In this document: positions 17,871 to 24,583 of the stretch, piece after piece
Layout: every line of letters starts with the position of its first letter
Numbering within the stretch: the first letter of the stretch is position 1
Source of the DNA: Bacillota bacterium
GTDB taxonomy: Bacteria > Bacillota > Clostridia > Christensenellales > Aristaeellaceae
NCBI GenBank assembly: GCA_023416585.1
Contig: JAEZHM010000049.1
Span: 1 to 27,051, forward strand
Direction: 5' to 3'
DNA: 27,051 nt
Position numbers and translations under genes: made by a program
The notes under the pieces: model-generated
Seen by the model: the letters and a program-made list of their open reading frames with translations, nothing else
Told to the model about the DNA's origin: nothing
Databases searched by the model: none

Positions 17871-17901
17871 AAAAAACCCCATGCGAAACCGCATGAGGTT
17901 T
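17871..17901 (-). terminator. Intrinsic terminator of the DUF3048 gene
   Basis: On the minus strand a 9-bp stem (CCTCATGCG with CGCATGGGG, one G-U pair) with a GTTT loop is followed by six Ts. It lies 36 bases after the stop of the DUF3048 gene and faces the sigma operon terminator, so the two units are separated by back-to-back terminators. Confidence 0.85.
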
Positions 17902-17936
17902 TTCCAGACACTGTGAAGTATCAACCGGGCCTTCGA

Positions 17937-19028
17937 TTATTCCGCCGTATAGGTGACAGGATTGCTGTAATCGATGATGCTGATAAAAGTCTTTCCTCTT
18001 TGAAGCTTCAGCTCATTGCCATCCTGGTCAAAGAAGACAGTGCGCTGATTCATACCCGTGCGCATCCAATAGCCTGCAATATACTTGCCACCCATAAAGA
18101 TATCTGCGTTGCCGGAACCGACATTTTTCGTCACAGGCCTTTCCGATACGCCCTCCGAATAGGTTACATTTGTACGCTGAATGATGACATTGGAGAAGGA
18201 AAGCTGCGTACTTACTGCTTTGTCCATATACGGTTCGTTATGAACATAGCGGAAATAGACATTGGCGGTGGGATCGTACTTAAAACTGGAGGAATAGGTA
18301 TCATTGTTCTGGGTGATGGAAATGTTATAAGCCGGTTCGCCCGTTTCCGGCAGTTCGTCGGTAAATAGGAAGGGCCGGGACGGAGCCTTGAATTTGGCCG
18401 GGATCAGGGCTTGTATGGCCTTTACATTCGCCTGGGCATTATGTGGATTGGGCAGGGTGCTCACACGGTCATAATACTGCTTCCACGGTTTACCCGCACC
18501 TGCGGTACCGTCAAATAGCACGCCCTTTTTGCTGGCGCCTGTTTTGCTAAACGCTCTGTAAATGCTTGTTCCATCAGAAGGCTGCCCCCCGTAAAACAGG
18601 AAACCGGCATCCCACTCTTCGCGCAGTTCCACATGGGTCACACGGGCAGACCGTATGGGGCCAACGCTTTCGGGTATAACATCGCTGAATAGATATGACA
18701 AGCGTGTATATCCTCCCTGATGAAGAGGCGTTTCATAAATGATATCCGCGTCGCTTGCCCCCCAGGGTGCACGCTCGCCGATACCGCCATTGTCATTATC
18801 GATCTGCACCAGCATCGGCATATATGTTCCAGTCCAGGAAAGGCCTGTTACGGGGCTTTCACCTGTTATTTCTGGATTCACAGGGAAATTCTTGTCGCCA
18901 CCACGGCCCTGAACGTCAATTTTCCTGTTTTTTTGATTTTTGATCACAGTTCCTTCAGCGCCTGCCAATACAAAAGGCACCGATACGATCAGGCATACCA
19001 CCATCAACAGGCATAAAAACCTTTTCAA
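17937..19028 (-). CDS. Secreted DUF3048 (YerB family) protein
   Basis: The 363-residue protein has a Sec signal peptide (1 to about 23, ending LAGA). The N-terminal DUF3048 domain is recognised from PMLVQIDNDNGGIGERAPWGASDADIIYETP, YLFSDVIPESVGPIRSAR and a C-terminal domain with FKYDPTANVYFRYVHNEPYMD and SNVIIQRTNV. YerB of B. subtilis is a lipoprotein; here no lipobox Cys is seen, so release or weak anchoring is likelier. The biochemical function of the family is unknown to me. The start is TTG at 19028, with AAGGAGGT 7 bases upstream, which decides it. Confidence 0.88.
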   Translation of the reverse strand: MKRFLCLLMVVCLIVSVPFVLAGAEGTVIKNQKNRKIDVQGRGGDKNFPVNPEITGESPVTGLSWTGTYMPMLVQIDNDNGGIGERAPWGASDADIIYETPLHQGGYTRLSYLFSDVIPESVGPIRSARVTHVELREEWDAGFLFYGGQPSDGTSIYRAFSKTGASKKGVLFDGTAGAGKPWKQYYDRVSTLPNPHNAQANVKAIQALIPAKFKAPSRPFLFTDELPETGEPAYNISITQNNDTYSSSFKYDPTANVYFRYVHNEPYMDKAVSTQLSFSNVIIQRTNVTYSEGVSERPVTKNVGSGNADIFMGGKYIAGYWMRTGMNQRTVFFDQDGNELKLQRGKTFISIIDYSNPVTYTAE

Positions 19029-19160
19029 TTAAATGACCTCCTTGCATGAATAAGTATAAAATGATTGCGCAGCAATATAACGAAAAAGATGCCATTTGTT
19101 TTCCCATTGCCGCATAATAATATCTTAACATTTTTTTAAAACACATTCAACAAATAATGT

Positions 19161-19201
19161 GAAAAAAGAAATACCGGGGCAGCCCCCAATGACTGTCCCG
19201 G
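19161..19201 (-). terminator. Intrinsic terminator of the repeat-rich spore-coat-like gene
   Basis: On the minus strand CCGGGACA pairs with TGCCCCGG (19174-19201, one mismatch) and is followed by TATTTCTTTTTT. It lies 17 bases past the stop at 19219. Confidence 0.8.
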
Positions 19202-19218
19202 TTTAGAAGGAAATACAT

Positions 19219-19926
19219 TTATACTGCAACGGCAAGTACGCTAAGAACGGCATTTATGGTTGCCCCAGGTGTTACATCGACAATGGAATTCGTCGATAAG
19301 TTAACAGAGTAAGTGTAAGAGCCTTCCTGCACATCCGCATCGAAGAACTGGAAGCTAAATGCTTCCGACTCCAAAACGTTTACCGTCGTGGCAAACGTGT
19401 ACGTGGAGCCAACTCCTATCGGAGTGCCATTGTTGAACACACGGTGGATTTGGAAGTTAAATGTTACGGATATCCCCAAAGGCAGATTGATGATTCCGGT
19501 AAACTTCAGCAGGTTGTTTGTTTTTCCGATGCCCTTAGTATTAATTGTAGTGGATACAACGTTGAGAGGGGCGGCCAACAGAGTTGTAAAAACCGGCAGG
19601 GGGCCGACGCCTCCGCTGGCCGCATTCAGTACAGCCTGCTTCCTGTTTTCCTTTTCCGGCATTGGCTTATGCTCGACCGGAAAATTGGGTGCTGCAATCA
19701 TCGAGCTGGAATCGCCATGAGAGCGGGAATCCCCATAGGAGTTGGAATCACCGTAGTAGCGGGGATCCCCATAGGGGTTGGAATCACCGTAGTAGCGGGG
19801 ATCACCGTAGGAGCGAGGATCGCCGTAGGGGTTGGAATCACCGTAGTAGCGGGGATCAACGTAGGAGCGAGGATCACCATAGTAGTATTCTGAAGGATAA
19901 TACCCATTATTGGCTTCTGCATTCAT
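19219..19926 (-). CDS. Repeat-rich protein, likely spore coat or exosporium surface (DUF4489-like C-terminus)
   Basis: The 235-residue protein has three parts. The N-terminal part (16-75) is ten hexapeptide repeats of the type YGDPRS/YGDPRY/YGDSNP. A charged linker follows (about 80-95, PMPEKENRKQ). The C-terminal beta-rich domain is about 130 residues (FTGIINLPLGISVTFNFQIHRVF...SYTYSVNLS...ATINAVLSVLAV). That domain looks like the globular ends of clostridial spore-surface proteins (DUF4489-like, possibly BclA-like); this is from recall of pattern, not a search. There is no signal peptide, as expected for a protein assembled from the mother cell. ATG at 19926 is preferred over the TTG at 19947 because AGGGTG lies 9 bases before it. 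Confidence 0.6.
   Translation of the reverse strand: MNAEANNGYYPSEYYYGDPRSYVDPRYYGDSNPYGDPRSYGDPRYYGDSNPYGDPRYYGDSNSYGDSRSHGDSSSMIAAPNFPVEHKPMPEKENRKQAVLNAASGGVGPLPVFTTLLAAPLNVVSTTINTKGIGKTNNLLKFTGIINLPLGISVTFNFQIHRVFNNGTPIGVGSTYTFATTVNVLESEAFSFQFFDADVQEGSYTYSVNLSTNSIVDVTPGATINAVLSVLAVAV
19702..19881 (-). repeat. Ten in-frame 18-bp tandem repeats
   Basis: The DNA coding for the ten hexapeptides is a 180-base tandem array with 18-base units and a higher-order period of 54 bases (the order PRS, PRY, SNP recurs). Units near the gene start and end are more diverged (VDPRY, HGDSSS). Such arrays change copy number readily, so length may vary between strains. Confidence 0.85.
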
Positions 19927-19948
19927 AACAAATTTCACCCTACGCAAT

Positions 19949-20016
19949 ATTTGGAGTGTATCTCCACTCTATTTTATTCTGCTTTTCTATAATGTGTCCC
20001 ATTTGGAGTGAGTCTC
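19949..20016. promoter_or_regulatory. Paired direct repeats upstream of the spore-coat-like gene
   Basis: ATTTGGAGTGTATCTC (19949-19964) and ATTTGGAGTGAGTCTC (20001-20016) match at 14 of 16 bases and start 52 bases apart. The first also forms a small palindrome (GAGTG...CACTC). They lie in the likely promoter region of the gene starting at 19926. They could be an operator pair or sporulation control sites; no convincing sigma-factor boxes were found. Confidence 0.35.
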
Positions 20017-20041
20017 AAAAAAGTTATGCAAATAAAAAAAT

Positions 20042-20070
20042 TTCCCATGAAAACCGAATGTTTTCAAGGG
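20042..20070 (-). terminator. Orphaned original terminator of tRNA-Lys
   Basis: This stretch is a slightly diverged copy of the terminator now behind the intact tRNA-Lys (24549-24575): ATGAAAAC...GTTTTCA with the same flanks and the same A-rich tail. It is followed directly by the 43-base tRNA fragment. It is best explained as the old chromosomal terminator cut off from its tRNA by the insertion. Confidence 0.7.
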
Positions 20071-20078
20071 CTTATTAT

Positions 20079-20121
20079 TGGTGACCCATCGGAGATTCGA
20101 ACTCCGGACACCTTGATTAAA
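20079..20121 (-). repeat. Left attachment site (tRNA-Lys 3' fragment)
   Basis: Forty-three bases identical to the 3' end of tRNA-Lys (CCA, acceptor strand, T arm and part of the anticodon arm), but with no tRNA 5' half beyond 20121. This is the att core left at the far end of an insertion in the tRNA gene. Confidence 0.9.
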
Positions 20122-20158
20122 TAAATTGAAAAAAATAATCATCATATCTAAGAAGTCA

Positions 20159-20278
20159 ATGAAATCAATGAGTTTTAGGGATACAGCAGGAACAGAACCG
20201 AATGCTTCCTTTTCTGAGGTCATGCCAACCAACTATGTCCATGGCGATACAAAGTTCAACACATACCTGGCCGATTAA
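20159..20278 (+). pseudogene. Short reading frame, possible 3' remnant of a lost gene
   Basis: A 39-codon frame from ATG at 20159 reads MKSMSFRDTAGTEPN...VHGDTKFNTYLAD. There is no good ribosome binding site. The composition is protein-like and the frame ends just inside the element's left end, so it may be the tail of a gene lost by deletion. I do not recognise it, and chance is possible. Confidence 0.2.
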
Positions 20279-20288
20279 AAATATAACA

Positions 20289-20316
20289 GTCAATGAAATC
20301 AAGGGTTTTCATTGAC
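20289..20316. repeat. 10-bp hairpin inside the left end of the element
   Basis: GTCAATGAAA (20289-20298) pairs exactly with TTTCATTGAC (20307-20316) around an 8-base loop. The left arm and loop repeat a sequence at 20155-20177 (GTCAATGAAATCAA shared). It is followed by only three Ts, so a terminator role is weak. It might be a protein binding site of the element. Confidence 0.5.
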
Positions 20317-20340
20317 TTTAGCGGATTCCATATGAAATAA

Positions 20341-20360
20341 AAAGTTGCAAAAAAGTTGCA
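20341..20360. repeat. Paired AAAGTTGCA repeats, left end (candidate integrase arm sites)
   Basis: AAAGTTGCA occurs at 20341-20349 and 20352-20360, 11 bases apart. The right end carries the same pair with the same spacing and orientation (24491-24510). Over 20 bases the two copies differ at one position. Tyrosine integrases of Gram-positive elements bind such arm-type direct repeats flanking the core site. The function is inferred from position and symmetry. Confidence 0.6.
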
Positions 20361-20464
20361 CTACAGATATCACTGCAACACTAGTCCCAGAGATAGTCTC
20401 ACCTTAAAGTTCAAAAAAAAATAAGATTAATAGATATGTAACAGCCAAACCATTATAAATATGA

Positions 20465-21213
20465 TACGGTAATTGGGATAACTACATTATTGCAGGTGCC
20501 TTTTATGGTATGCGCCAGGTATCGCTCATAAGCAGAACTCCATTATTTACATTGATTGACGGTGACCTGCGGACAGGCGATCTTCTAACACGGGAAGAAG
20601 CAGTGCTAGCTGCGGTTCGTCTTTATGAGTCTATTCCCGAGAAGATCGAACTGATGGATGAAGCTGATGCTTTGCCACAGGTCAACGCTCATGAATCGGC
20701 CATCGCACCTGATGACAATCCAGAGATACAACGCGCCATCAAGAATGGCTTCGTGCCGGAAGATATGCGTGAGGATTGGGAAAAAGTCGTCACTTACAGC
20801 GAGTTCTGTACGATGCTGCTTGACGTAATGACCCTTACCAATCCAGACCTTCAGGCCCCATGGCCTGGATGACAGCCTTTGTGAAGAATTGATGAGTCGT
20901 CAGGAGGCTATGCTTGCTTGCATGCTGGCCGGCCTCTTCCCTGCCCAAAGACATCAGAGTCGCCTATGCGCGCTCCATTATGGAACTGTTCAAGGAGTAT
21001 GATATCTCCTGGGCGCTTTTCGGTGATAAGTCCGGGACCGGTGACGTCATCATATACAAAGGCGCTGAGAATTTGGCCGAACTGTTTCCCGGTGCGACGA
21101 CGGATTGTATCCTTCCGGCAGATAGCAGTTACAGCGTAAACACCAATTATGATTATCCATACTATTATGATGACGCGGTCATCGAAGTTCTGCAGGAGTA
21201 TATGAAGCCCTAG
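20465..21213 (+). pseudogene. Decayed gene, possibly SLH-like repeats with a glycosidase-like tail
   Basis: Protein-like sequence continues across three frames: from 20465 (no start codon) to a stop at 20872, then a stretch through about 20875-20940 (GLDDSLCEELMSRQEAMLACMLAG), then a third frame from about 20940 to 21213. The first part (LTREEAVLAAVRLYES; later VTYSEFCTMLLDVM) and the middle part look like S-layer-homology-type repeats. The last part (RVAYARSIMELFKEYDISWALFGDKSG) is faintly like the end of a GH5-type glycosidase. At least two frameshifts and the missing start mark it as a remnant. The family assignments are tentative. Confidence 0.5.
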
Positions 21214-21274
21214 ACACAGTTGCCAGTAACCAGTCAGTAATGAACATGCATACCTGGTTTGGAACCAAAGGGAT

Positions 21275-21302
21275 GCAGGTTCAAACCCTCTCACCCAGAC
21301 CA
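21275..21302 (+). other. tRNA-like 3' end remnant (T arm, acceptor strand, CCA)
   Basis: GCAGGTTCAAACCCTCT reads as a T arm with a TTCAAAC loop, then CACCCAG, A and CCA, followed after 2 bases by a terminator. The upstream sequence does not fold into an anticodon arm or supply a matching 5' acceptor strand, so this is not a working tRNA. It may be a fragment left by an earlier insertion in another tRNA gene. Confidence 0.4.
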
Positions 21303-21304
21303 TG

Positions 21305-21346
21305 AAAGAACTATGATTTTGATATGAAGTCATGGCTCTTTTTCTT
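21305..21346 (+). terminator. Intrinsic terminator after the tRNA-like remnant
   Basis: AAAGAACTATGATTT pairs with AAGTCATGGCTCTTT (wobbles and one mismatch) around a 7-base loop, followed by TTTTTCTTT. It lies about 90 bases past the decayed gene and insulates the marR promoter from upstream reading. Confidence 0.65.
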
Positions 21347-21450
21347 TATATCTTACAAATTGCAATGTCAAACGGCTTTTGCTATTGATTTTTGCAGTTT
21401 TTCTCCGTTCATCCGTCGCTGCTGTTCCACCCAATCCAACATAGAAACCA

Positions 21451-21479
21451 TTGACAGAAGAAAATATATATGTTACCAT
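21451..21479 (+). promoter_or_regulatory. Promoter of marR-MATE
   Basis: TTGACA (21451-21456) is a perfect -35. After a 17-base spacer comes TACCAT (21474-21479) preceded by TGT, an extended -10. The start codon of marR is about 37 bases downstream. Confidence 0.65.
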
Positions 21480-21481
21480 TT

Positions 21482-21505
21482 CAACTGTTGCAAATTCAAC
21501 TGTTA
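21482..21505 (+). promoter_or_regulatory. Candidate MarR operator (tandem CAACTGTT boxes)
   Basis: CAACTGTTG (21482-21490), a perfect odd palindrome, is repeated as CAACTGTTA at 21497-21505, starting 15 bases later, both preceded by TT. The pair covers the likely transcription start and the ribosome binding site just ahead of marR. MarR proteins usually repress their own operon from such sites; the assignment is inferred. Confidence 0.55.
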
Positions 21506-21515
21506 GGAGGGGAAA

Positions 21516-21929
21516 ATGCAGTTTCATCATCTATATGCGCTCGTGAAATACGCCCATAACGACTGCCATCGAACGATCAAGAATACGGGCATTACCGACA
21601 CAGAGCATTTTATCTGTGTTTTCGTATTCGGTCATCCAGATTCTTCGCAGGATGCAGTTGCAGCAGCTTTGCAGATGGACAAGGCGACGATCGCTAAGGC
21701 ACTGTCGTCACTGGAACTGAAGGGATATATACAGCGCATCCCCAATCCGGGAAATCGCAGAAAGAACATCATCAACTTGACCGCATCTGGTCGCGAGGCC
21801 GTCAGGAATGTAGTTGACATCTACGATACCTGGCTATCGGGGCTTTCTACTGCCCTAAGCCCAAACGAATGGATGCAGTTTGAAGAATATTGCCAGCGTC
21901 TATTAATCGCTGCCGGAAGCAAGGAGTAA
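21516..21929 (+). CDS. MarR family transcriptional regulator
   Basis: The 137-residue protein has the MarR winged-helix core: dimer helix at the N-terminus (MQFHHLYALVKYAHNDCHR), recognition region SQDAVAAALQMDKATIAKALSSLELKGYIQRI, wing NPGNRRKNIINLTASGREAV and a C-terminal dimer helix. AGGAGG lies 7 bases before the ATG. It is followed after 8 bases by a MATE pump gene, the common arrangement in which the repressor releases the pump gene when it binds a toxic ligand. It belongs to the cargo of the tRNA-Lys element. The ligand is unknown. Confidence 0.9.
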   Translation: MQFHHLYALVKYAHNDCHRTIKNTGITDTEHFICVFVFGHPDSSQDAVAAALQMDKATIAKALSSLELKGYIQRIPNPGNRRKNIINLTASGREAVRNVVDIYDTWLSGLSTALSPNEWMQFEEYCQRLLIAAGSKE

Positions 21930-21937
21930 ATTAATAC

Positions 21938-23284
21938 ATGGGAAATAAGCAAACCGAACTTATGAGCAAAGCTCCTGTGGCAAAAGCCATTTTAAAGCTC
22001 GCCATTCCCGTTGTCCTGGGTATGATGGTACAGATCCTGTATAACCTTGTAGACACCTTCTTTATCGGCCTGCTTAAGGACGAAAACCAGCTTGCCGCCG
22101 CAAGCATCACCACACCTATCTTTATGATCCAGATGGCCATTGCCACTATTGTGTCAACTGGTGCGGCATCTTATATATCCCGCTGTATCGGTCGAAAAGA
22201 TCATGATGCCGCCAACCGCACGCTGGCAACCGGCATCATGATCTGCACCGTTCTGGCTGTGATCGTCATGGTTGCCGGCATGGCTGTCATCAAGCCCCTC
22301 ATTACCGGGCTTGGTGCCTCAGAAGCGGTATATCCCTATGCGTATGACTATGTTTCCATCATGCTGCTGGGGTCCGTCCCCGTTATGCTGAACTATGCGG
22401 GTGGGCAGCTTTTGCGCTCCGAAGGCGCAATGATGCCTTCCATGACAGGTATGCTGATCGGCACAGTCATCAATGTGGTGTTGGACCCCCTGTTCATCTT
22501 TACCTTTGACATGGGGATGAGTGGCGCCGCACTGGCTACCGTTCTGGGCAACCTGGGTGCCATGCTGTACTATGCTTACTACTATCTCTCCGGGAAAGCG
22601 CTGCTCAAGCTGGCAGTTCGCAATATTTCCCGCAAGGCTGTAATCTGGAAGGAAATCTTCACCATTGGCATCCCTGCATGTCTGAGCCAGTTTTTGATGA
22701 GCATCGCCATGATTATTCTGAATAATCTGGTTGGCAATAATGATGTGCTGAAGGCAGGTATGGGCATCTCCTCCAAGCTGATGTTCATCGGTACCTTTGT
22801 GTTCATGGGATTTTCGGCTGGCTGTCAACCGCTGGTTGGCTATAACTACGGCGCAGGAAACTTTGCCCGTGTTCGTTCTGTTTTCAAGACCGGTATGATC
22901 ATGACCACCGGGATTGGCGTCACGCTGATGGTCATTTTCTGGCTGCTGGCACCCAACATGGTTGGTATCTTCACTCCCTTGGGAGATGTCAAACAAGCCG
23001 GTGCTTTGGTGTTCCGCATCAGTATTTTCAGCTTAATCGTCTTAGGGCCTCAGATGCTGGCAACGACGGGCATTCAGGCCTTTGGAAAAGCGAAGGAGGC
23101 GCTGGTGCTTTCGATTGCACGACAGGGACTGCTCTATATCCCGTTGCTTTTCATTATGAAGAATGTCGCCGGCTTTGAAGGTTTGATCTGGGCACAGCCC
23201 ATTTCCGATGCGATTACCCTCGGCCTTGGTCTTCTTTTCCTTACCGTTATTCTGAGACAGAGCATTGGAGCAAAAGAGAAATAA
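21938..23284 (+). CDS. MATE family multidrug efflux transporter
   Basis: The 448-residue protein has the twelve-helix, two-lobe MATE layout, with the family blocks LAIPVVLGMMVQILYNLVDTFFIG near the N-terminus, GQLLRSEGAMMPSM, GTVINVVLDPLFIF and, in the second lobe, GFSAGCQPLVGYNYGAGNFARVR. MATE pumps export cationic drugs and dyes using a sodium or proton gradient. AAGGAG lies 11 bases before the ATG and overlaps the end of marR. The substrate cannot be predicted. It appears intact, unlike most of the element around it. Confidence 0.93.
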   Translation: MGNKQTELMSKAPVAKAILKLAIPVVLGMMVQILYNLVDTFFIGLLKDENQLAAASITTPIFMIQMAIATIVSTGAASYISRCIGRKDHDAANRTLATGIMICTVLAVIVMVAGMAVIKPLITGLGASEAVYPYAYDYVSIMLLGSVPVMLNYAGGQLLRSEGAMMPSMTGMLIGTVINVVLDPLFIFTFDMGMSGAALATVLGNLGAMLYYAYYYLSGKALLKLAVRNISRKAVIWKEIFTIGIPACLSQFLMSIAMIILNNLVGNNDVLKAGMGISSKLMFIGTFVFMGFSAGCQPLVGYNYGAGNFARVRSVFKTGMIMTTGIGVTLMVIFWLLAPNMVGIFTPLGDVKQAGALVFRISIFSLIVLGPQMLATTGIQAFGKAKEALVLSIARQGLLYIPLLFIMKNVAGFEGLIWAQPISDAITLGLGLLFLTVILRQSIGAKEK

Positions 23285-23451
23285 GGAATATCACAACTAA
23301 CATCAGTTCGTCGATGAGGGGTGTGAATGGAAAAACGAAAGCCCAACGACTGCACCCATTTGCACCCACATTGCCTGTTCAAAAACGATTGCTCGGACTA
23401 ACAACCGAAAGCCGTGGATTGTATCAAATTCTACGTTTTTTCGCATGAAAA

Positions 23452-23489
23452 AAGGCAGGAGACTCAAGGGTTTCCGGCCTTCTTTTTTG
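23452..23489. terminator. Bidirectional terminator after the MATE gene
   Basis: AAGGCAGGA (23452-23460) pairs with TCCGGCCTT (23473-23481, one mismatch) around a 12-base loop. It is flanked by A6 on the left and TTTTTT on the right, so it can stop transcription from both sides. It lies about 170 bases past the MATE stop. The rest of 23285-23600 holds no credible gene on either strand. Confidence 0.7.
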
Positions 23490-23579
23490 TTCATGACCAC
23501 GAGTAATACCACGTTTACATTTCCGTACATGACGATTTCAGACCTCCGTGGACGATTTCAAGCAAATACCCCGCCCCCT

Positions 23580-24359
23580 GCACGCAGAGCGCCAGGGTAA
23601 AAAAAGGACCGGCCAGGGCGATGCTCCCAGACGCCCTTAAAAAGCCGCCCAAGGGCGAGCCTAGAGAAAAGCGGGCCTTCACGCAAGTGGAGTCCGCCGC
23701 CATCCTTCGCACAATGGAAACACATCCAGAAGGGTTGCTTTTCGGCATTCTGTTTGGTATGGGAGTACGGCGTGGGGAGGCCTTAGGTTTACAGTGGTGT
23801 GATATAGACTTTGATGAAAAGGAAACCCACATACAGCGTGATATCGATTTCCAGACAGGGAAGGAGGACGAACTAAAAATGGATGCAGCAAACCGGTATG
23901 TGCCAATACCCGAATTTCTCTTAAACTTACTTGAAAAGCAAAGAGGTATTGGCAGCACATATATATTCCACAGCGCCGATGGAAGCCCTATGATCAAGGC
24001 CAGCATTGAGCGCATGTATGTCCGCTTGATGGAGCAGGATTAGCGGCTCCAAGAGAACAGAAGCGAAATAAAATGAAAAACAAAAACGAACAGATTGGGA
24101 TGAAGATTGGGATATACGCGCCAGATGGGTCACGCCACTCACTCCGCACTACTTCAGGCACAATTATATTACAATGCTTTACAACGCCGGATTTGACGCC
24201 GTTACCACCATGCGGATTGTAGGCCATACAGATTACCAGACAACCGTAAACATATACACGCACCTTAAGAGCCAGCATCATGTGACGGTTAAAATATCCA
24301 TTGACAGGATCACAGAGAAAATCAAAACTGATTCGTGGCTGCTTACCATAGCCAGATAG
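23580..24359 (+). pseudogene. Tyrosine recombinase (integrase), truncated and frameshifted
   Basis: The catalytic domain of a phage/ICE integrase is present in two frames. The first (from about 23580; first ATG 23621, stop 24043) has the Arg in GMGVRRGEALGLQWCDIDF. The second (ending 24359) has the HYFRH box, GHTDYQTTVNIYTH with the nucleophile Tyr, and the family tail. Joining them needs a frameshift near 24041, and the second frame also has a TAA at 24069-24071. The N-terminal arm-binding domain is missing upstream. All the catalytic residues I can identify remain, but the protein cannot be made whole. The 3' end points to the tRNA-Lys it would have used as attachment site. Confidence 0.88.
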
Positions 24360-24378
24360 AAATTCTAATCAAAAACAG

Positions 24379-24417
24379 CCCCTTGAAGCATCTGATTTTC
24401 AAGGGGTTTTCTTTTTT
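24379..24417 (+). terminator. Intrinsic terminator after the integrase
   Basis: CCCCTTGAA (24379-24387) and TTCAAGGGG (24398-24406) form a perfect 9-bp stem, followed by TTTTCTTTTTT. It lies 20 bases after the integrase stop. Confidence 0.88.
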
Positions 24418-24490
24418 CAATTGAAAGCTTATGCAATTCTTATGCACGATCCAAAGCAAGAAAATTACCTGCGTTTTTATCTTCAGAAAA

Positions 24491-24510
24491 AAAGTTGCAC
24501 AAAAGTTGCA
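24491..24510. repeat. Paired AAAGTTGCA repeats, right end (candidate integrase arm sites)
   Basis: AAAGTTGCA at 24491-24499 and 24502-24510, 11 bases apart, in the same orientation as the left pair at 20341-20360. It lies 74 bases inside the right attachment core. Matching repeats at both ends are what an integrase or excisionase with arm sites needs. Confidence 0.6.
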
Positions 24511-24538
24511 GTGCCCCAAATTGATTGTTATGTTTCAT

Positions 24539-24575
24539 AAAAAAATTCCCCTTGAAAACCTAATGTTTTCAAGGG
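24539..24575 (-). terminator. Terminator of the tRNA cluster, supplied by the element
   Basis: On the minus strand CCCTTGAAAAC and GTTTTCAAGGG form an 11-bp stem with a short loop, followed by GAATTTTTTT. It lies 9 bases past the CCA of tRNA-Lys. A diverged copy survives at 20042-20070. Confidence 0.85.
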
Positions 24576-24583
24576 TTTTTTAG

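Noticed and set aside
19702..19881. CRISPR array
   Set aside because: The short 18-bp units are contiguous, in frame and without spacers; they code for hexapeptide repeats.
19940..20040. SigG-type promoter (GCATA with CATTATA) for the spore-coat-like gene
   Set aside because: The two boxes are 30 bases apart, far beyond the usual spacing of about 17.
21228..21302. Possible complete tRNA on the plus strand ending in CCA at 21302
   Set aside because: No matching 5' acceptor strand and no 5-bp anticodon stem with a 7-base loop; only the T arm and acceptor 3' strand fit.
20908..21333. 141-codon minus-strand frame (WVRGFEPASLWFQTRYACS)
   Set aside because: This kind of translation arises from tRNA-like DNA read in reverse; it overlaps the tRNA-like remnant and the decayed gene.
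22319..22996. 225-codon minus-strand frame inside the MATE gene
   Set aside because: His/Gln/Asn-rich translation typical of an antisense shadow of a membrane protein gene.
23303..23530. 75-codon minus-strand frame after the MATE gene
   Set aside because: It spans the bidirectional terminator, lacks a ribosome binding site and shows no family pattern.
24036..24110. Programmed ribosomal frameshift joining the integrase halves
   Set aside because: A-rich runs are present, but they lie after the first stop, and an additional TAA blocks the second frame, so simple decay fits better.
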